64,000 nucleotides of DNA from Candidatus Obscuribacter phosphatis (GTDB lineage: Bacteria; Cyanobacteriota; Vampirovibrionia; Obscuribacterales; Obscuribacteraceae): the NCBI GenBank assembly GCA_001899315.1, contig MOYA01000001.1, positions 2,901,556 to 2,965,555 of the forward strand. Direction: 5' to 3'. Under the pieces are notes generated by a model that saw only the letters and a program-made list of their open reading frames with translations, made no database searches and was not told the DNA's origin. Below, piece after piece: positions 43,911-52,361 of the stretch. The stretch's first letter is position 1. Every line of letters starts with the position of its first letter. The position numbers and the translations under genes are program-made.

Positions 43911-43934
43911 AAAGGAGTAGTTTAACCCTCCTTT
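43911..43934. promoter_or_regulatory. hairpin in secA leader
   Basis: AAAGGAG (43911-43917) and CTCCTTT (43928-43934) form a 7-bp stem with a 10-base loop about 50-75 bases before the secA ATG. The secA frame stays open through this region and would encode the hydrophobic LLLWQLFCVFCAFG. Confidence 0.35.
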
Positions 43935-43991
43935 CGCCACAATACTCTTGCAACAAAGCCTATTTTAACATCTTGGTAGAATCCCCTTGAT

Positions 43992-44117
43992 ATGTCACCC
44001 TTAGCAGCAGCCGGGCTGCTATTATCGGAGGGACAAGAAAGCAGGGGCGGCAAGCCCAGGCAAGAAGAAGACGTCAAGAAGCAAAATGACGCCGCAAGTT
44101 TGAAAAAACGGGAGTAA
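43992..44117 (+). CDS. possible 41-codon upstream reading frame before rlmN
   Basis: ATG 43992 to TAA 44115-44117, product starting MSPLAAAGLLLSEGQ with a Lys/Glu-rich remainder. The stop overlaps the spacer after the rlmN ribosome site (GGGAG), so translation could be coupled. An extended -10 (TGGTAGAAT, ending 43982) would place the transcript start about 3 bases before this ATG, so it would be nearly leaderless. No known family; it may be non-coding. Confidence 0.3.
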   Translation: MSPLAAAGLLLSEGQESRGGKPRQEEDVKKQNDAASLKKRE

Positions 44118-44120
44118 AAG

Positions 44121-45200
44121 TTGGATAAGGAAACTTCATCAGAACAATCTAAGACAAGCAAGAAGGTGCTGTCTGGTCTGACCCTGGCCGAACTGACCGA
44201 ATTCACAGATAGTCTCGGATTACCAAAATTTAGAGCCAAACAGATACATAGTTGGATTTATGCAAAATGGGCTAAGTCTTTCGACGAAATGACCGATCTT
44301 GGGCAAGAGTTGCGAACTAAGCTTAAGGAAGTAGCCGAAATTCAACTTTTAAAACTGGCTCACCTAGAGGTCAGTAAAGACGGCACTCGCAAATATTTAT
44401 TCGAATTGCCCGACGGTCAATTGATTGAATCGGTCTTAATCGCCTTCGATGATCGAGACAGCCTCTCGGCTTGCTTGTCTTCGCAAGTGGGTTGTGCAGT
44501 TGGTTGTACCTTCTGCGCCACAGGTTATTTAGGCTTTAAGCGCAATCTCAACCACCAAGAAATAGTTGATCAGGTAATGAGCATTCAGCGCGAAAGCGGC
44601 AAACGTGTAGCCAATATAGTCTATATGGGGCAAGGCGAGCCCTTGCTCAACACCGACACAGTAATTGAATCGATTAAAACTCTTATGAACTCGGTCGGGA
44701 TCGGGGCAAGACATATTACAGTCTCGACCTCGGGCATCGTACCGGGCATCAACCAGTTGGCCGCCGCCAACCTACCCATCACCCTGGCTCTTTCGCTGCA
44801 CGCACCCGACCGCGTCACCCGCGAAGAAATCGTACCTATTACAACCAAGTACCCCATTCATAAAGTTATGGAAGCGGTGCACGACTATGTCAACACGACA
44901 AGACGCCGAGTAACCATCGAATATGTTCTCTTAGAAGGCATAAACGACTCTGAAAGCCAAGCCCGGCAGCTGGCCGAATTGGTCGGCGACTTGCACTGCA
45001 ATATCAATCTCATCCCTTTCAACCCCACCAGAAATAAAGAAGGTGTAGTGCTCTACGGTCGCCCCGATATTTCTACACAAAAACGCTTTAGAGACATTGC
45101 CGGACGTTCGGGCAAGACAGTCACCATCAGATTAGAGCGCGGTACCGATATAGATGCTGCCTGCGGACAGCTGCACAATAAATTTATTGAAGCCAGGTAA
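44121..45200 (+). CDS. rlmN: 23S rRNA (adenine2503-C2)/tRNA methyltransferase RlmN
   Basis: 359 residues, TTG start with GGGAG 7 bases before. The radical SAM motif CAVGCTFC (Cys125, 129, 132) sits in SQVGCAVGCTFCATGYLGFKR. YMGQGEPLLN is the GxGEP-type SAM motif, and ITVSTSGIVPGI, LALSLHAPD and LIPFNPTRN follow the family order. A C-terminal Cys348 in IDAACGQL is the likely methyl-carrying cysteine. It methylates A2503 of 23S rRNA and A37 of some tRNAs. The next gene starts 6 bases after its stop. Confidence 0.95.
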   Translation: MDKETSSEQSKTSKKVLSGLTLAELTEFTDSLGLPKFRAKQIHSWIYAKWAKSFDEMTDLGQELRTKLKEVAEIQLLKLAHLEVSKDGTRKYLFELPDGQLIESVLIAFDDRDSLSACLSSQVGCAVGCTFCATGYLGFKRNLNHQEIVDQVMSIQRESGKRVANIVYMGQGEPLLNTDTVIESIKTLMNSVGIGARHITVSTSGIVPGINQLAAANLPITLALSLHAPDRVTREEIVPITTKYPIHKVMEAVHDYVNTTRRRVTIEYVLLEGINDSESQARQLAELVGDLHCNINLIPFNPTRNKEGVVLYGRPDISTQKRFRDIAGRSGKTVTIRLERGTDIDAACGQLHNKFIEAR

Positions 45201-45206
45201 TACAAA

Positions 45207-46784
45207 GTGTTCGATAATCTTTTTCTGGACTATGAAGACATCAGAGAAATTCGCAATAGCTTCAAGACCGGACCCTCTCCCCTTTTAGAGCAATATCGCC
45301 TGGAAGAAGCCCTCAACAGAGAGCGTTTCGACCAGTGGATGAAAGAAACTTTCTTTGCCGAAAGCGATTATTCCAAATTTTCCACGGTACTGCGGGCGAT
45401 ACTAAACCACCAAGCCTGGCATATCGCCCTCGACCATAGCGGCAAGCCGCTTTTGACCACAGCTATTCCCGACAATTTCGAATACCTGCCCTTCACCGAC
45501 GCAAGTGGTCGTATCGTTCCCGAGATTACAGAGGCAGAAGCCGGGAAAATCAAAAAGCACAAAGCCAAGAAAAACCAGCAATCTCCGAAACCGCTTATCG
45601 ACACAGCGCGCCCTCTTTTGACGCTATATGAAAAACCGCTTGAGCAGGGCAGTACTGCCCAAATAAACGGACTAGAACTCTTTAACTTCATACAAGAAAA
45701 CGCCGCTCAGATTGACGGAATGCTTATCGTTCCGGCGAGCAGAAGCGCCGATGAACCGCTCTATCTAAGCTCAAAATATTTCTTTCGCCTTGACGAATTG
45801 AGCCAAGCCATGCGGCTTGAGCGCGCCTTGGTCAAACCTTCCGCAGCAGAGGAACAAGTTAGTCTACTCTTGAATGCTCGCTTTTGGGTGGAAGGACGAG
45901 ACGGTAAGGCAAGCTTAAACAGAGCCCTTCATTCAGAGGCAGCCCTGATTGACGCCATCACCTCGCAAGAAAAGTGCGGCATGCAAGTTTGTTTTGAAAT
46001 GAGCGGACGCGAGCTTTTTCAATATGTCAAAGACAATCCAAGTGTGGACGGCATTCGCATCAACTGTATCGGTGGGCTGGATGCTGATGGCAAACGGCTT
46101 AACCAAATGGTCTTATCACTGGCTCAGATTCACGCTCTTTTAGAGGGAAAAGATATAAGACCAGGTGTGCGTCCCCTCAAAGCTCGTTCGATCAAAGAAT
46201 TAGAGTTTTATCTCACGCAAATGGCTTTTCCCCACAAAGAGCGAAAATTGATTGAAGCCGAAACACCAAGCTTGAAAGCCGAGAACAAAATGCTTGTCAG
46301 AGCCATGGTGCCTTATATAAGTGTTTGGCGCCAGCAAGAAACAGTAGCCGGACAATTTGAAGAAGGCGACGAAGGCATAACTTGGAGCCCAGTTTTTGAA
46401 GTGCCCTGCAACTATAAAGAAGTTGAGGGCTTTGGCCAAGGAAAGTCTGAAATACTCTGCCCAGGGCATTTGGTGCGCGAACTAAATGCGCTAGCAATGG
46501 GAGCGAAAGACACCGATTCAAATTTCAAGCCGGGCAAGAACATTTTTATTGGCAGAGTTCTAGATGATTATGATCGCAAGCAAGCACGCTATCGCATCGA
46601 TGTGGCCAAACAGCTTTTGCAGCTCATGAATGCTAATCAAGACGAGCTGCCCCGCCAGTCAGTGCAGACAGTTTCGGGTGCTAGTGTCTTTAGAAAAGCA
46701 CCATTTTCGGTTAAGAGAGATTGGATCGAAGCCAGTCTCAAGCGTGCTGAAAAGTATCAGAAAGCATTTGTCTGGGGCGGTTAG
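45207..46784 (+). CDS. unknown protein with two SseB-like repeats
   Basis: 525 residues, no signal peptide. Two similar units are visible: STAQINGLELFNFIQENAAQIDGMLIVPAS (about 150-190) and QVCFEMSGRELFQYVKDNPSVDGIRINCIGG (about 255-300). The pattern 'G-ELF-x-N-P-IDG-INP' resembles the N-terminal domain of SseB. The N-terminus is helical and acidic (YEDIREIRNSFKTGPSPLLEQYRL). The C-terminal 150 residues are a distinct domain (VPYISVWRQQETVAGQFEEGDEGITWSPVFEVPCN) ending in a helical YRIDVAKQLLQLMNANQDELPRQ. The SseB match is by eye and uncertain; no function is assigned. It probably shares an operon with rlmN. Confidence 0.65.
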   Translation: MFDNLFLDYEDIREIRNSFKTGPSPLLEQYRLEEALNRERFDQWMKETFFAESDYSKFSTVLRAILNHQAWHIALDHSGKPLLTTAIPDNFEYLPFTDASGRIVPEITEAEAGKIKKHKAKKNQQSPKPLIDTARPLLTLYEKPLEQGSTAQINGLELFNFIQENAAQIDGMLIVPASRSADEPLYLSSKYFFRLDELSQAMRLERALVKPSAAEEQVSLLLNARFWVEGRDGKASLNRALHSEAALIDAITSQEKCGMQVCFEMSGRELFQYVKDNPSVDGIRINCIGGLDADGKRLNQMVLSLAQIHALLEGKDIRPGVRPLKARSIKELEFYLTQMAFPHKERKLIEAETPSLKAENKMLVRAMVPYISVWRQQETVAGQFEEGDEGITWSPVFEVPCNYKEVEGFGQGKSEILCPGHLVRELNALAMGAKDTDSNFKPGKNIFIGRVLDDYDRKQARYRIDVAKQLLQLMNANQDELPRQSVQTVSGASVFRKAPFSVKRDWIEASLKRAEKYQKAFVWGG

Positions 46785-46798
46785 CCAGTTATCTAGCT

Positions 46799-47668
46799 TT
46801 ATTTAGTCGTTAAGCTGGCGGGCAACAGTGAATTTTCGGGCAGGGCTTCAAACTCGAACTTTTCACCCTTGAGCTTAACCCGTCCCCATGGCACGCCCGG
46901 CTCATGGTCAAAGATAACGAGATAATTTTGGCTGGCACAAGCAGCCAACCACTGCGACTTAACATCACAACTGGCCAGAGGATAATGGTCGTAACCCATG
47001 ACCCAAGGCGGTGAAAGATGACTGCGGGTAGGTAGAATATCGGCAAAGTAGACAGCCTGCTCAGCACCAGACTGCAGATAGACAACTTGATGGTGCGAAG
47101 TATGACCGCCGGTTACCTTCACATGCACACCCGGGCAAACTTCATAGTCGCCATCGACGAGCTCTAACTGTCCGGCTTCTTGCAAAGGTACAAAATCATC
47201 GGGGCGATAGCTGGCTTTCGCTCTAGCATTGGCCTTAAAGGCAAATTCCCATTCACCCTTTTGCACAATATAGCGAGCCTTTGGATAAGTGGCATTGAGC
47301 TTGCCGTCTCTCAAAATAGTAGCGCCGCCGGCATGATCAAAATGCAGGTGCGAGATAATTACATAATCTATGTCAGAGGGGGTCAGCCCCAGATCAGACA
47401 GCACCATATCTGGTGCTTTTAGGGTATGCAGATCATAGCGTTGTCTTTCTTTATCGCTCCATCTATCACCCATACCGGTTTCGACTAAGACCTTCTTGCT
47501 GCCGGTATCGACAAGCAAAAGATTGCAAGCTAAGAGCACACGATTGGCTTCGTCGACATCGGTCAACTTGCCCCACATTGTCTTTGGCACAACGCCAAAC
47601 ATGGCGCCGCCATCTAAGCGAAAAGTACACTCTCTAATAATGTGCAAGTCAAAGTCGCCGAATTTCAT
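46799..47668 (-). CDS. MBL-fold metallohydrolase (AHL-lactonase-like subgroup)
   Basis: 289 residues. VIISHLHFDHAGGATILRDG holds the HxHxDH metal site. VTGGHTSHHQVVYLQSG supplies a further His, DILPTRSHLSPPWVMGYDHYP the bridging Asp, and VIFDHEPGVPWGRV the last His. The N-terminal FGVVPKTMWGK and LLLVDTGSKKVLVETGMGDRWSDKE are typical of the quorum-quenching-lactonase-like subgroup, but that subgroup has many substrates. Cytoplasmic. Stand-alone leftward gene with an isolated start. Confidence 0.88.
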   Translation of the reverse strand: MKFGDFDLHIIRECTFRLDGGAMFGVVPKTMWGKLTDVDEANRVLLACNLLLVDTGSKKVLVETGMGDRWSDKERQRYDLHTLKAPDMVLSDLGLTPSDIDYVIISHLHFDHAGGATILRDGKLNATYPKARYIVQKGEWEFAFKANARAKASYRPDDFVPLQEAGQLELVDGDYEVCPGVHVKVTGGHTSHHQVVYLQSGAEQAVYFADILPTRSHLSPPWVMGYDHYPLASCDVKSQWLAACASQNYLVIFDHEPGVPWGRVKLKGEKFEFEALPENSLLPASLTTK

Positions 47669-47723
47669 AGCCGCTCCAGTGCCGCCTAATCTATAGATTG
47701 ATATTCTACAGTTATCTAGCCGG

Positions 47724-48443
47724 TCAATTGACTTGATAGTCTAAATCAATAAGCGCCTGGCGGGCGCGTTCTTTAATTTGCTTACCGGCATTACTATTAA
47801 AAACAGCCAACCATAAAGCGATAAGCTGCTCCTTGGCTCGGTTGCGCACTTTCTCCGGTTCGTTGGAGCGGTAAATTGCATCCCAGGTGCGAATCTTCTT
47901 AACTATAGACGGGATACCGCTCTCTAATATTTTTGCCTGCCCAGCCAGCCAGCGCGGAGCCTCTGGAAAGCGAGCAGCCATGCGGTAGTACTTTGCCGCT
48001 TTGGCCTCATCATGCCAGTTCAAATAGGCATTCAGCCCGGCAATATAAGGCAAGTACCAGTTATTTGGATTTCTCTCTATACCAGCTTGCAGAATCGCAT
48101 CAGCCAAGTCGGGACGTTTTTGGTCGGCTCCCACGCTGAAAGAAGCAAACCAATAAGCCTGGGCGAAGCGAGGATCGAGCCCGGTGATTAGCTCAAGATA
48201 AGCTGAGGCTGAAGCATAACCATCCAAAAGCCTGGCTCTGCTATCACCTTCATAGCTTATAAATTTGAGCCAATATAGATCGGCAAGCAGTTGGTCATAG
48301 CCCAGAGATACCAGCTTTAGGTCGGCGGCTCGGGGCAAGCGACTGCCGGTTTCAATAGGCGCCCCGGCATATGCGGTCAGGCAATGCTGCCGGGCAAAGA
48401 AACAGGTAAAAAGGGCGCAAACAAGCAGAACTAGCCTAAACAA
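47724..48443 (-). CDS. membrane-anchored TPR-like protein
   Basis: 239 residues. An N-terminal hydrophobic stretch (FRLVLLVCALFTCFFARQHCL) is a signal or anchor. The rest is helical: YLELITGLDPRFAQAYWFASFSVGA, ILQAGIERNPNNWYLPYIAGLNAYLNWHDEAKAAKYYRMAARFPEAPRWLA. These are TPR-like units. The final RARQALIDLDYQVN is also helical. It lies directly downstream of the pilin gene on the same strand (24-base gap), so it may assist pilin export or assembly; that is inference. Confidence 0.6.
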   Translation of the reverse strand: MFRLVLLVCALFTCFFARQHCLTAYAGAPIETGSRLPRAADLKLVSLGYDQLLADLYWLKFISYEGDSRARLLDGYASASAYLELITGLDPRFAQAYWFASFSVGADQKRPDLADAILQAGIERNPNNWYLPYIAGLNAYLNWHDEAKAAKYYRMAARFPEAPRWLAGQAKILESGIPSIVKKIRTWDAIYRSNEPEKVRNRAKEQLIALWLAVFNSNAGKQIKERARQALIDLDYQVN

Positions 48444-48467
48444 AATCTCTACTGTCGCTTTTAGCTA

Positions 48468-49061
48468 TTACTGGTTTGAGAGAACAAGGGTGGTGCCGGG
48501 GGCAGTTCCAGCCAGAGCAACACCGGTTTTGTTGCCGCCGCGAATAGCATAAGAGGTGGGACCACTGGAGGGACCGATGGCGCTGTATTCGATTTGACCC
48601 GGTGACCCGATAGAAGCTGGAGGAGCGATACGAGCAGCAGCTACATCGGTGACACTGCCGGCTGTGGGCCACGCGGAGGCGTTAGAAAATGGATTGACAG
48701 GCGGGTTGCCAGGAGCACCGTCCTTGGCACTGGAGCCGCCAGGGAAATAAGGCTTGAAGTTGTCGACACTGCCAGGATAAGAACCACCCGAATCGGTGGC
48801 ATAAGACTCGGCGGCAATTTGAGCGGTTCTCATATTGGCTTTGACCGAAGCTTCACGGGCTTTGTCCTGGGCGCCAATGAAGTTCGGCAGGGCAATGGCA
48901 GCCAAGATACCAATAATGATTACGACCACAAGAAGCTCAATCAAGGTAAAGCCTTGATTGGACCGCTTTGTCTTTCTCTTTGGTCCAGTACCTCGACCCG
49001 AACCTGTACCCGCACCTATATAAGTAGTTCGGTGAAGATTCCGGTTGCGCTCGTCCAACAT
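48468..49061 (-). CDS. type IV pilin / pseudopilin with long leader
   Basis: 197 residues from ATG 49061 (GAGGGG 7 bases upstream; a TTG at 49076 is less likely). The prepilin signature reads KRSNQGFTLIELLVVVIIIGILAAIALPNFIGAQDKAREASV: cleavage is expected after Gly37, with mature Phe1 and Glu5. The leader is long for the class and Gly/Arg/Lys-rich. The C-terminal part (DSGGSYPGSVDNFKPYF and SIGSPGQIEYSAIGP) is small and fits a major pilin or type II secretion pseudopilin. No assembly ATPase or peptidase gene is adjacent. Confidence 0.85.
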   Translation of the reverse strand: MLDERNRNLHRTTYIGAGTGSGRGTGPKRKTKRSNQGFTLIELLVVVIIIGILAAIALPNFIGAQDKAREASVKANMRTAQIAAESYATDSGGSYPGSVDNFKPYFPGGSSAKDGAPGNPPVNPFSNASAWPTAGSVTDVAAARIAPPASIGSPGQIEYSAIGPSSGPTSYAIRGGNKTGVALAGTAPGTTLVLSNQ

Positions 49062-49090
49062 ATCTAAGCCCCTCAAATGTGACCAAACTC

Positions 49091-49120
49091 ATATTAGCCG
49101 GTTTTAGTAAGAGTTTGCAA
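49091..49120 (-). promoter_or_regulatory. promoter of pilin gene
   Basis: On the minus strand TTGCAA (49120-49115), 18 bases, TAATAT (49096-49091), about 30 bases before the ATG at 49061. Confidence 0.5.
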
Positions 49121-49220
49121 AAGATGAAACTCTATCTGAAAAAACAGGAAAGACATCCCGCCATGCCCTAAAGATGCCCAGTATGGAGAGAGAAATAACA
49201 AAAACAGAGAGAATGGCGCC

Positions 49221-49254
49221 AAAAGAAAAGCCGCCCGGTTGAATGGGGCGGCTT
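49221..49254 (-). terminator. intrinsic terminator of the 81-residue gene
   Basis: AAGCCGCCC (49228-49236) pairs with GGGCGGCTT (49246-49254), with a 9-base loop. On the minus strand it is followed by TTCTTTT. It lies 50 bases after the stop of the leftward 81-residue gene. Confidence 0.75.
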
Positions 49255-49306
49255 AACATTGATTTACACTAGACCTGGTCTAATTAGTTCGAAGACTTCG
49301 AAGAGT

Positions 49307-49552
49307 TTAAACAGTAGCCAGTTCTTTCTCGACTACTTTGGTCTCGGTCTTATGACGATCGTGCTGTACTTTGCGCGGACGTCTCAGGTGCTCCATAAAT
49401 CTGCGATGAGCCAGGGTATCGATTTGAGCTTGTGATGTCTTTTCCGGTACCGAAAGAATGAACTCGGTGTTGCCCTCAACTTTGGGCTGTTGGTTGTATT
49501 TGCCTACCAAATAGAGGTAGCCGCCGCGTGTCGAATATACATAATGAATCAT
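49307..49552 (-). CDS. small protein of unknown function (81 aa)
   Basis: ATG at 49552. The product has TRGGYLYLVGKYNQQPKVEGNTEFILSVPEK, which looks like a small beta unit, followed by the basic helix TLAHRRFMEHLRRPRKVQHDRHK. It has its own terminator downstream, so it is probably a real gene. The basic C-terminal half could bind nucleic acid; no family recognised. Confidence 0.55.
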   Translation of the reverse strand: MIHYVYSTRGGYLYLVGKYNQQPKVEGNTEFILSVPEKTSQAQIDTLAHRRFMEHLRRPRKVQHDRHKTETKVVEKELATV

Positions 49553-49711
49553 GCCGCCTGCCTTTTCTAGATTGCTCTAGGATGCCTTGAAGTAACGCCT
49601 GGAAGAAAAGAGTTTGTCTGAGAGAGTTCTAAGATTGCCTCACCAAGGAGTGTAATGGCAATCGCCTCAAATGTACACCACTGAAATACTAAGTGCGGAG
49701 CCATGTTTCAA

Positions 49712-49750
49712 AGTGAAAAATAATATTGTCTGAACAATTCACTTTTCACT
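49712..49750. repeat. inverted repeat downstream of LCP gene
   Basis: AGTGAAAA (49712-49719) and TTTTCACT (49743-49750) flank ATTGT-CTGA-ACAAT, an inner stem. It lies between the end of the LCP gene and the 81-residue gene and could be a weak terminator or protein site. Confidence 0.35.
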
Positions 49751-49775
49751 GTGTTACAGAGCCCTTTACAGTCCA

Positions 49776-51044
49776 CTAAGGACTGGCTCCTGATGCGCTT
49801 TTCGACCCTCCTTCCCGGGTCGATGAGTCAGCTTCTATTGTGAGAATTTTCTCTACAAGGTCATCACCGATCATTATGGTGACCGAGCTTTCTATATCTC
49901 CAACAGATGCATTAACCACATCTCCTATATTACCCAGGTCGGACTTCACTAAACTTGCATCTTCAGGATTGGCTTTCTGAGCCACAATTCTCGTGCGTTT
50001 CAAGGAGTCTGATAACTCAAGCATTCGCTTCTGGACAATGACATTTTTATAGCCCTTAGAACCCAGTATTTTAGCCAGTTTGAAGCCCATACCCTCAGTA
50101 GAACTACAGTTGCCAATAGCAACTCTGATACTATCCCTGGTGGTCTCAATAAAGTTGGCGCCCATCAGCCGAGCCACCATCCTTCTGACATCGCTTCTTT
50201 CCACGGCCCAGTCTCCGCCTGGAGAGAAATTGCCTGGCATCATCGTTAAGAGTTGGTTAGATTTTGGAACACCACGCACAAAATTAGCCATCTCAAGAAT
50301 TTCTTGAGCACTAAGGTCGGTGCTTATATAGTTCTGTGCAATTTCGATGAGCTTGGGAATATGCTTCCAAGACTCGGGTTTGAGCGCCTTGTCCAGCACG
50401 GCTCTAAGAAAAATTTCCTGTCTTTGCACGCGCCCGATGTCACCGAGAGCATCATGGCGAAAGCGAACAAAGCCCATGGCCTGATTGCCCGTAAGGGTAT
50501 GCACGCCCGGCTCCAGATCAATCTTGAGCTTGGCGGTCCAGTCCATATATTGCATGCGCTTAGGCACTTCCACAGTGATGCCGCCTAGCTCGTTCACCAA
50601 GTCGACCAAGCCATGTACGTTCAGGACAACATAGTGCTCAATTGGCGTGTCTAGAAAATTGCTGATGGTTGCTTTTGCCAAATCAGGCCCACCGATGGCA
50701 TTGGCGGCGTTGATCTTCTGCGTGCCGTTGCCTGGAATATCTACGAGGGTATCGCGCGGTATCGAAATCACCCGCAATGTATTTGCAAGAGGATCCAAGC
50801 GACCAACCATGATCGTATCGGAGCGCCCTGTGAAGGCGTCTTTATCGGCTTTGAGGCGGCGACCCGAATCGGAATAGACCACGTCGGTACCAAGCATCAA
50901 TATAGTGGTCGGCTTGCGCAGAGTGGCTATGCGCAGCTGCGGCGGCATGAGCTGTGGTTTCGAAACCGATACATAAACATAAGCCCCGAGCACTCCCATA
51001 AGCGCGCAGGCAAGAAAAATGAAAAGCCAGTTGGATAGTTTCAA
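49776..51044 (-). CDS. LytR-CpsA-Psr family protein
   Basis: 422 residues with one N-terminal helix (LFIFLACALMGVLGAYVYVSV). The LCP domain is clear: ILMLGTDVVYSDSGRRL, AFTGRSDTIMVGRLDP, VISIPRDTLVDIPGNGTQKINAANAIGGPDLAKATI, LVNELGGITVEVPKRM and GFVRFRHDALGDIGRVQRQEIFL (Arg and Asp residues that bind the pyrophosphate). A LytR_C-type domain (SIRVAIGNCSSTEGMGFKLAKILGSKGYKNV) follows. LCP enzymes transfer polymers from lipid carriers to the cell wall. Presence in a Gram-negative-type genome fits cyanobacterial relatives. It is a leftward gene, divergent from a GT9 gene. Confidence 0.92.
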   Translation of the reverse strand: MKLSNWLFIFLACALMGVLGAYVYVSVSKPQLMPPQLRIATLRKPTTILMLGTDVVYSDSGRRLKADKDAFTGRSDTIMVGRLDPLANTLRVISIPRDTLVDIPGNGTQKINAANAIGGPDLAKATISNFLDTPIEHYVVLNVHGLVDLVNELGGITVEVPKRMQYMDWTAKLKIDLEPGVHTLTGNQAMGFVRFRHDALGDIGRVQRQEIFLRAVLDKALKPESWKHIPKLIEIAQNYISTDLSAQEILEMANFVRGVPKSNQLLTMMPGNFSPGGDWAVERSDVRRMVARLMGANFIETTRDSIRVAIGNCSSTEGMGFKLAKILGSKGYKNVIVQKRMLELSDSLKRTRIVAQKANPEDASLVKSDLGNIGDVVNASVGDIESSVTIMIGDDLVEKILTIEADSSTREGGSKSASGASP

Positions 51045-51179
51045 GCTATCTTCGGATCCCTAAACACTGGGATATTATACGTGCTGTCCTTTTTTAATTA
51101 TGAAACGATTGGAAAATGACAAAATTTCTTGCCCTCTTTTAAAGCTGCACCCACTGGAAAATAAATAAAGGCGCCAATA

Positions 51180-52361
51180 ATGCCAGCCTCTCAAAGCAAA
51201 GCTCTACCGCAAAAAATTCTCACCATAAATTTCGGCGGCATTGGAGATGAAATTTTATTTCTTCCCACCCTCAAGGAAGTGAAGCGGCTCTTGCCCTCTT
51301 GCCGCATTTCTCTGATTTTAGAGCCGCGCTCAAAGTCGGTGAAAGAAGTAAGCAACCTAGTCGACGAAGTCTTGCTCTTCGATATCAAGAAAAAACCGCT
51401 AAAGCCCGGTGATTATCTTGAACTTCTCAATCTCACCCGCTCAGGCAAATATGACTTAGTCATATCATCTGGGTCTTCACCCATGGTGGCAATGCTGCTC
51501 TTTGCCTCAGGCATACCAATACGCATTGGTTATGGCACAAGCGCGCTTTCCAGGCTGCTTCTCACCCATCCGGTACCACTCAATAAAGAGCAATATGCCG
51601 GCAATATGTATCACGATTTAAGTGGCGGACTGGCGAGATATCTTGGTCAAGAAGAGTCTTCACAGCAAAAGTCAAGACAGGCTGCAGTCATACAAATTCC
51701 AGAAGTTTATGTACAAGAATCGAGCCGAGAGCGCATGAAAGCGGCTCTTGCCGAAGAGGAAGCGCAGCTGGAAGCAAGACTGAAAGATTTAAGTAGTGCC
51801 ACCGCCACTAATGCTGATATTGGCACTGACACTACCAGCGGTGCGGCAGCAAAAGCAAAAAAGAGACTACTCTTGCATCCGGGTACGAGCCGACTGGCGG
51901 TACAGAAAGGCATCATCAAGACCTGGGAAAGCAAGCATTGGCTGGACTTGATACGCAAACTGCTCAAGCTTGATAACACCGAGGTGATCTTGGCAGGCGG
52001 ACCCGACGATGAAGAGGTCATGAAGGACCTGCAAGCCGAGCTTGGCGAAGAAGCAAAGCGCATAATTAATTTCTATGGCAAAACCAAAAGCCTGGCTGAT
52101 CTAGCTGCCCTAATTGAGATGACCGACCTTTTCATCTGTGTAGACTCGGCACCGATGCACGTGGCAGTCGGACTAAATAAGAAAGTAGTGGCTCTATTTG
52201 GTCCCACCGAACCAGCCAAGCTGATTCCTCAGACCAAAAACTTCTGCGCCCTCACCGATGCTTCAGAGCAAGTGGTCAGGAGTTTGCTAGACGGGCTCGG
52301 CGTTCGGCTTCTTCCCGATACTGTTTTCCAGTCTTCGCTGGATCTACTGAAGCAAGAGTGA
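51180..52361 (+). CDS. family 9 glycosyltransferase (heptosyltransferase-like)
   Basis: 393 residues. ILTINFGGIGDEILFLPTLKEVKRLLPSCRISLILEP is the typical N-terminal GT9 nucleotide fold. KYDLVISSGSSPMVAMLLFASGIPIRIGYG, LLLHPGTSR and VILAGGPDDEEVMKDL follow, then DLFICVDSAPMHVAVGLNKKVVALFGPTEPAKLIP, the ADP-heptose site. A charged insertion (EEAQLEARLKDLSSATATNA) lies mid-protein. Such enzymes add heptose in LPS core synthesis. The last 86 bases overlap the end of the convergent response-regulator gene. The start at 51180 is an ATG. Confidence 0.88.
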   Translation: MPASQSKALPQKILTINFGGIGDEILFLPTLKEVKRLLPSCRISLILEPRSKSVKEVSNLVDEVLLFDIKKKPLKPGDYLELLNLTRSGKYDLVISSGSSPMVAMLLFASGIPIRIGYGTSALSRLLLTHPVPLNKEQYAGNMYHDLSGGLARYLGQEESSQQKSRQAAVIQIPEVYVQESSRERMKAALAEEEAQLEARLKDLSSATATNADIGTDTTSGAAAKAKKRLLLHPGTSRLAVQKGIIKTWESKHWLDLIRKLLKLDNTEVILAGGPDDEEVMKDLQAELGEEAKRIINFYGKTKSLADLAALIEMTDLFICVDSAPMHVAVGLNKKVVALFGPTEPAKLIPQTKNFCALTDASEQVVRSLLDGLGVRLLPDTVFQSSLDLLKQE

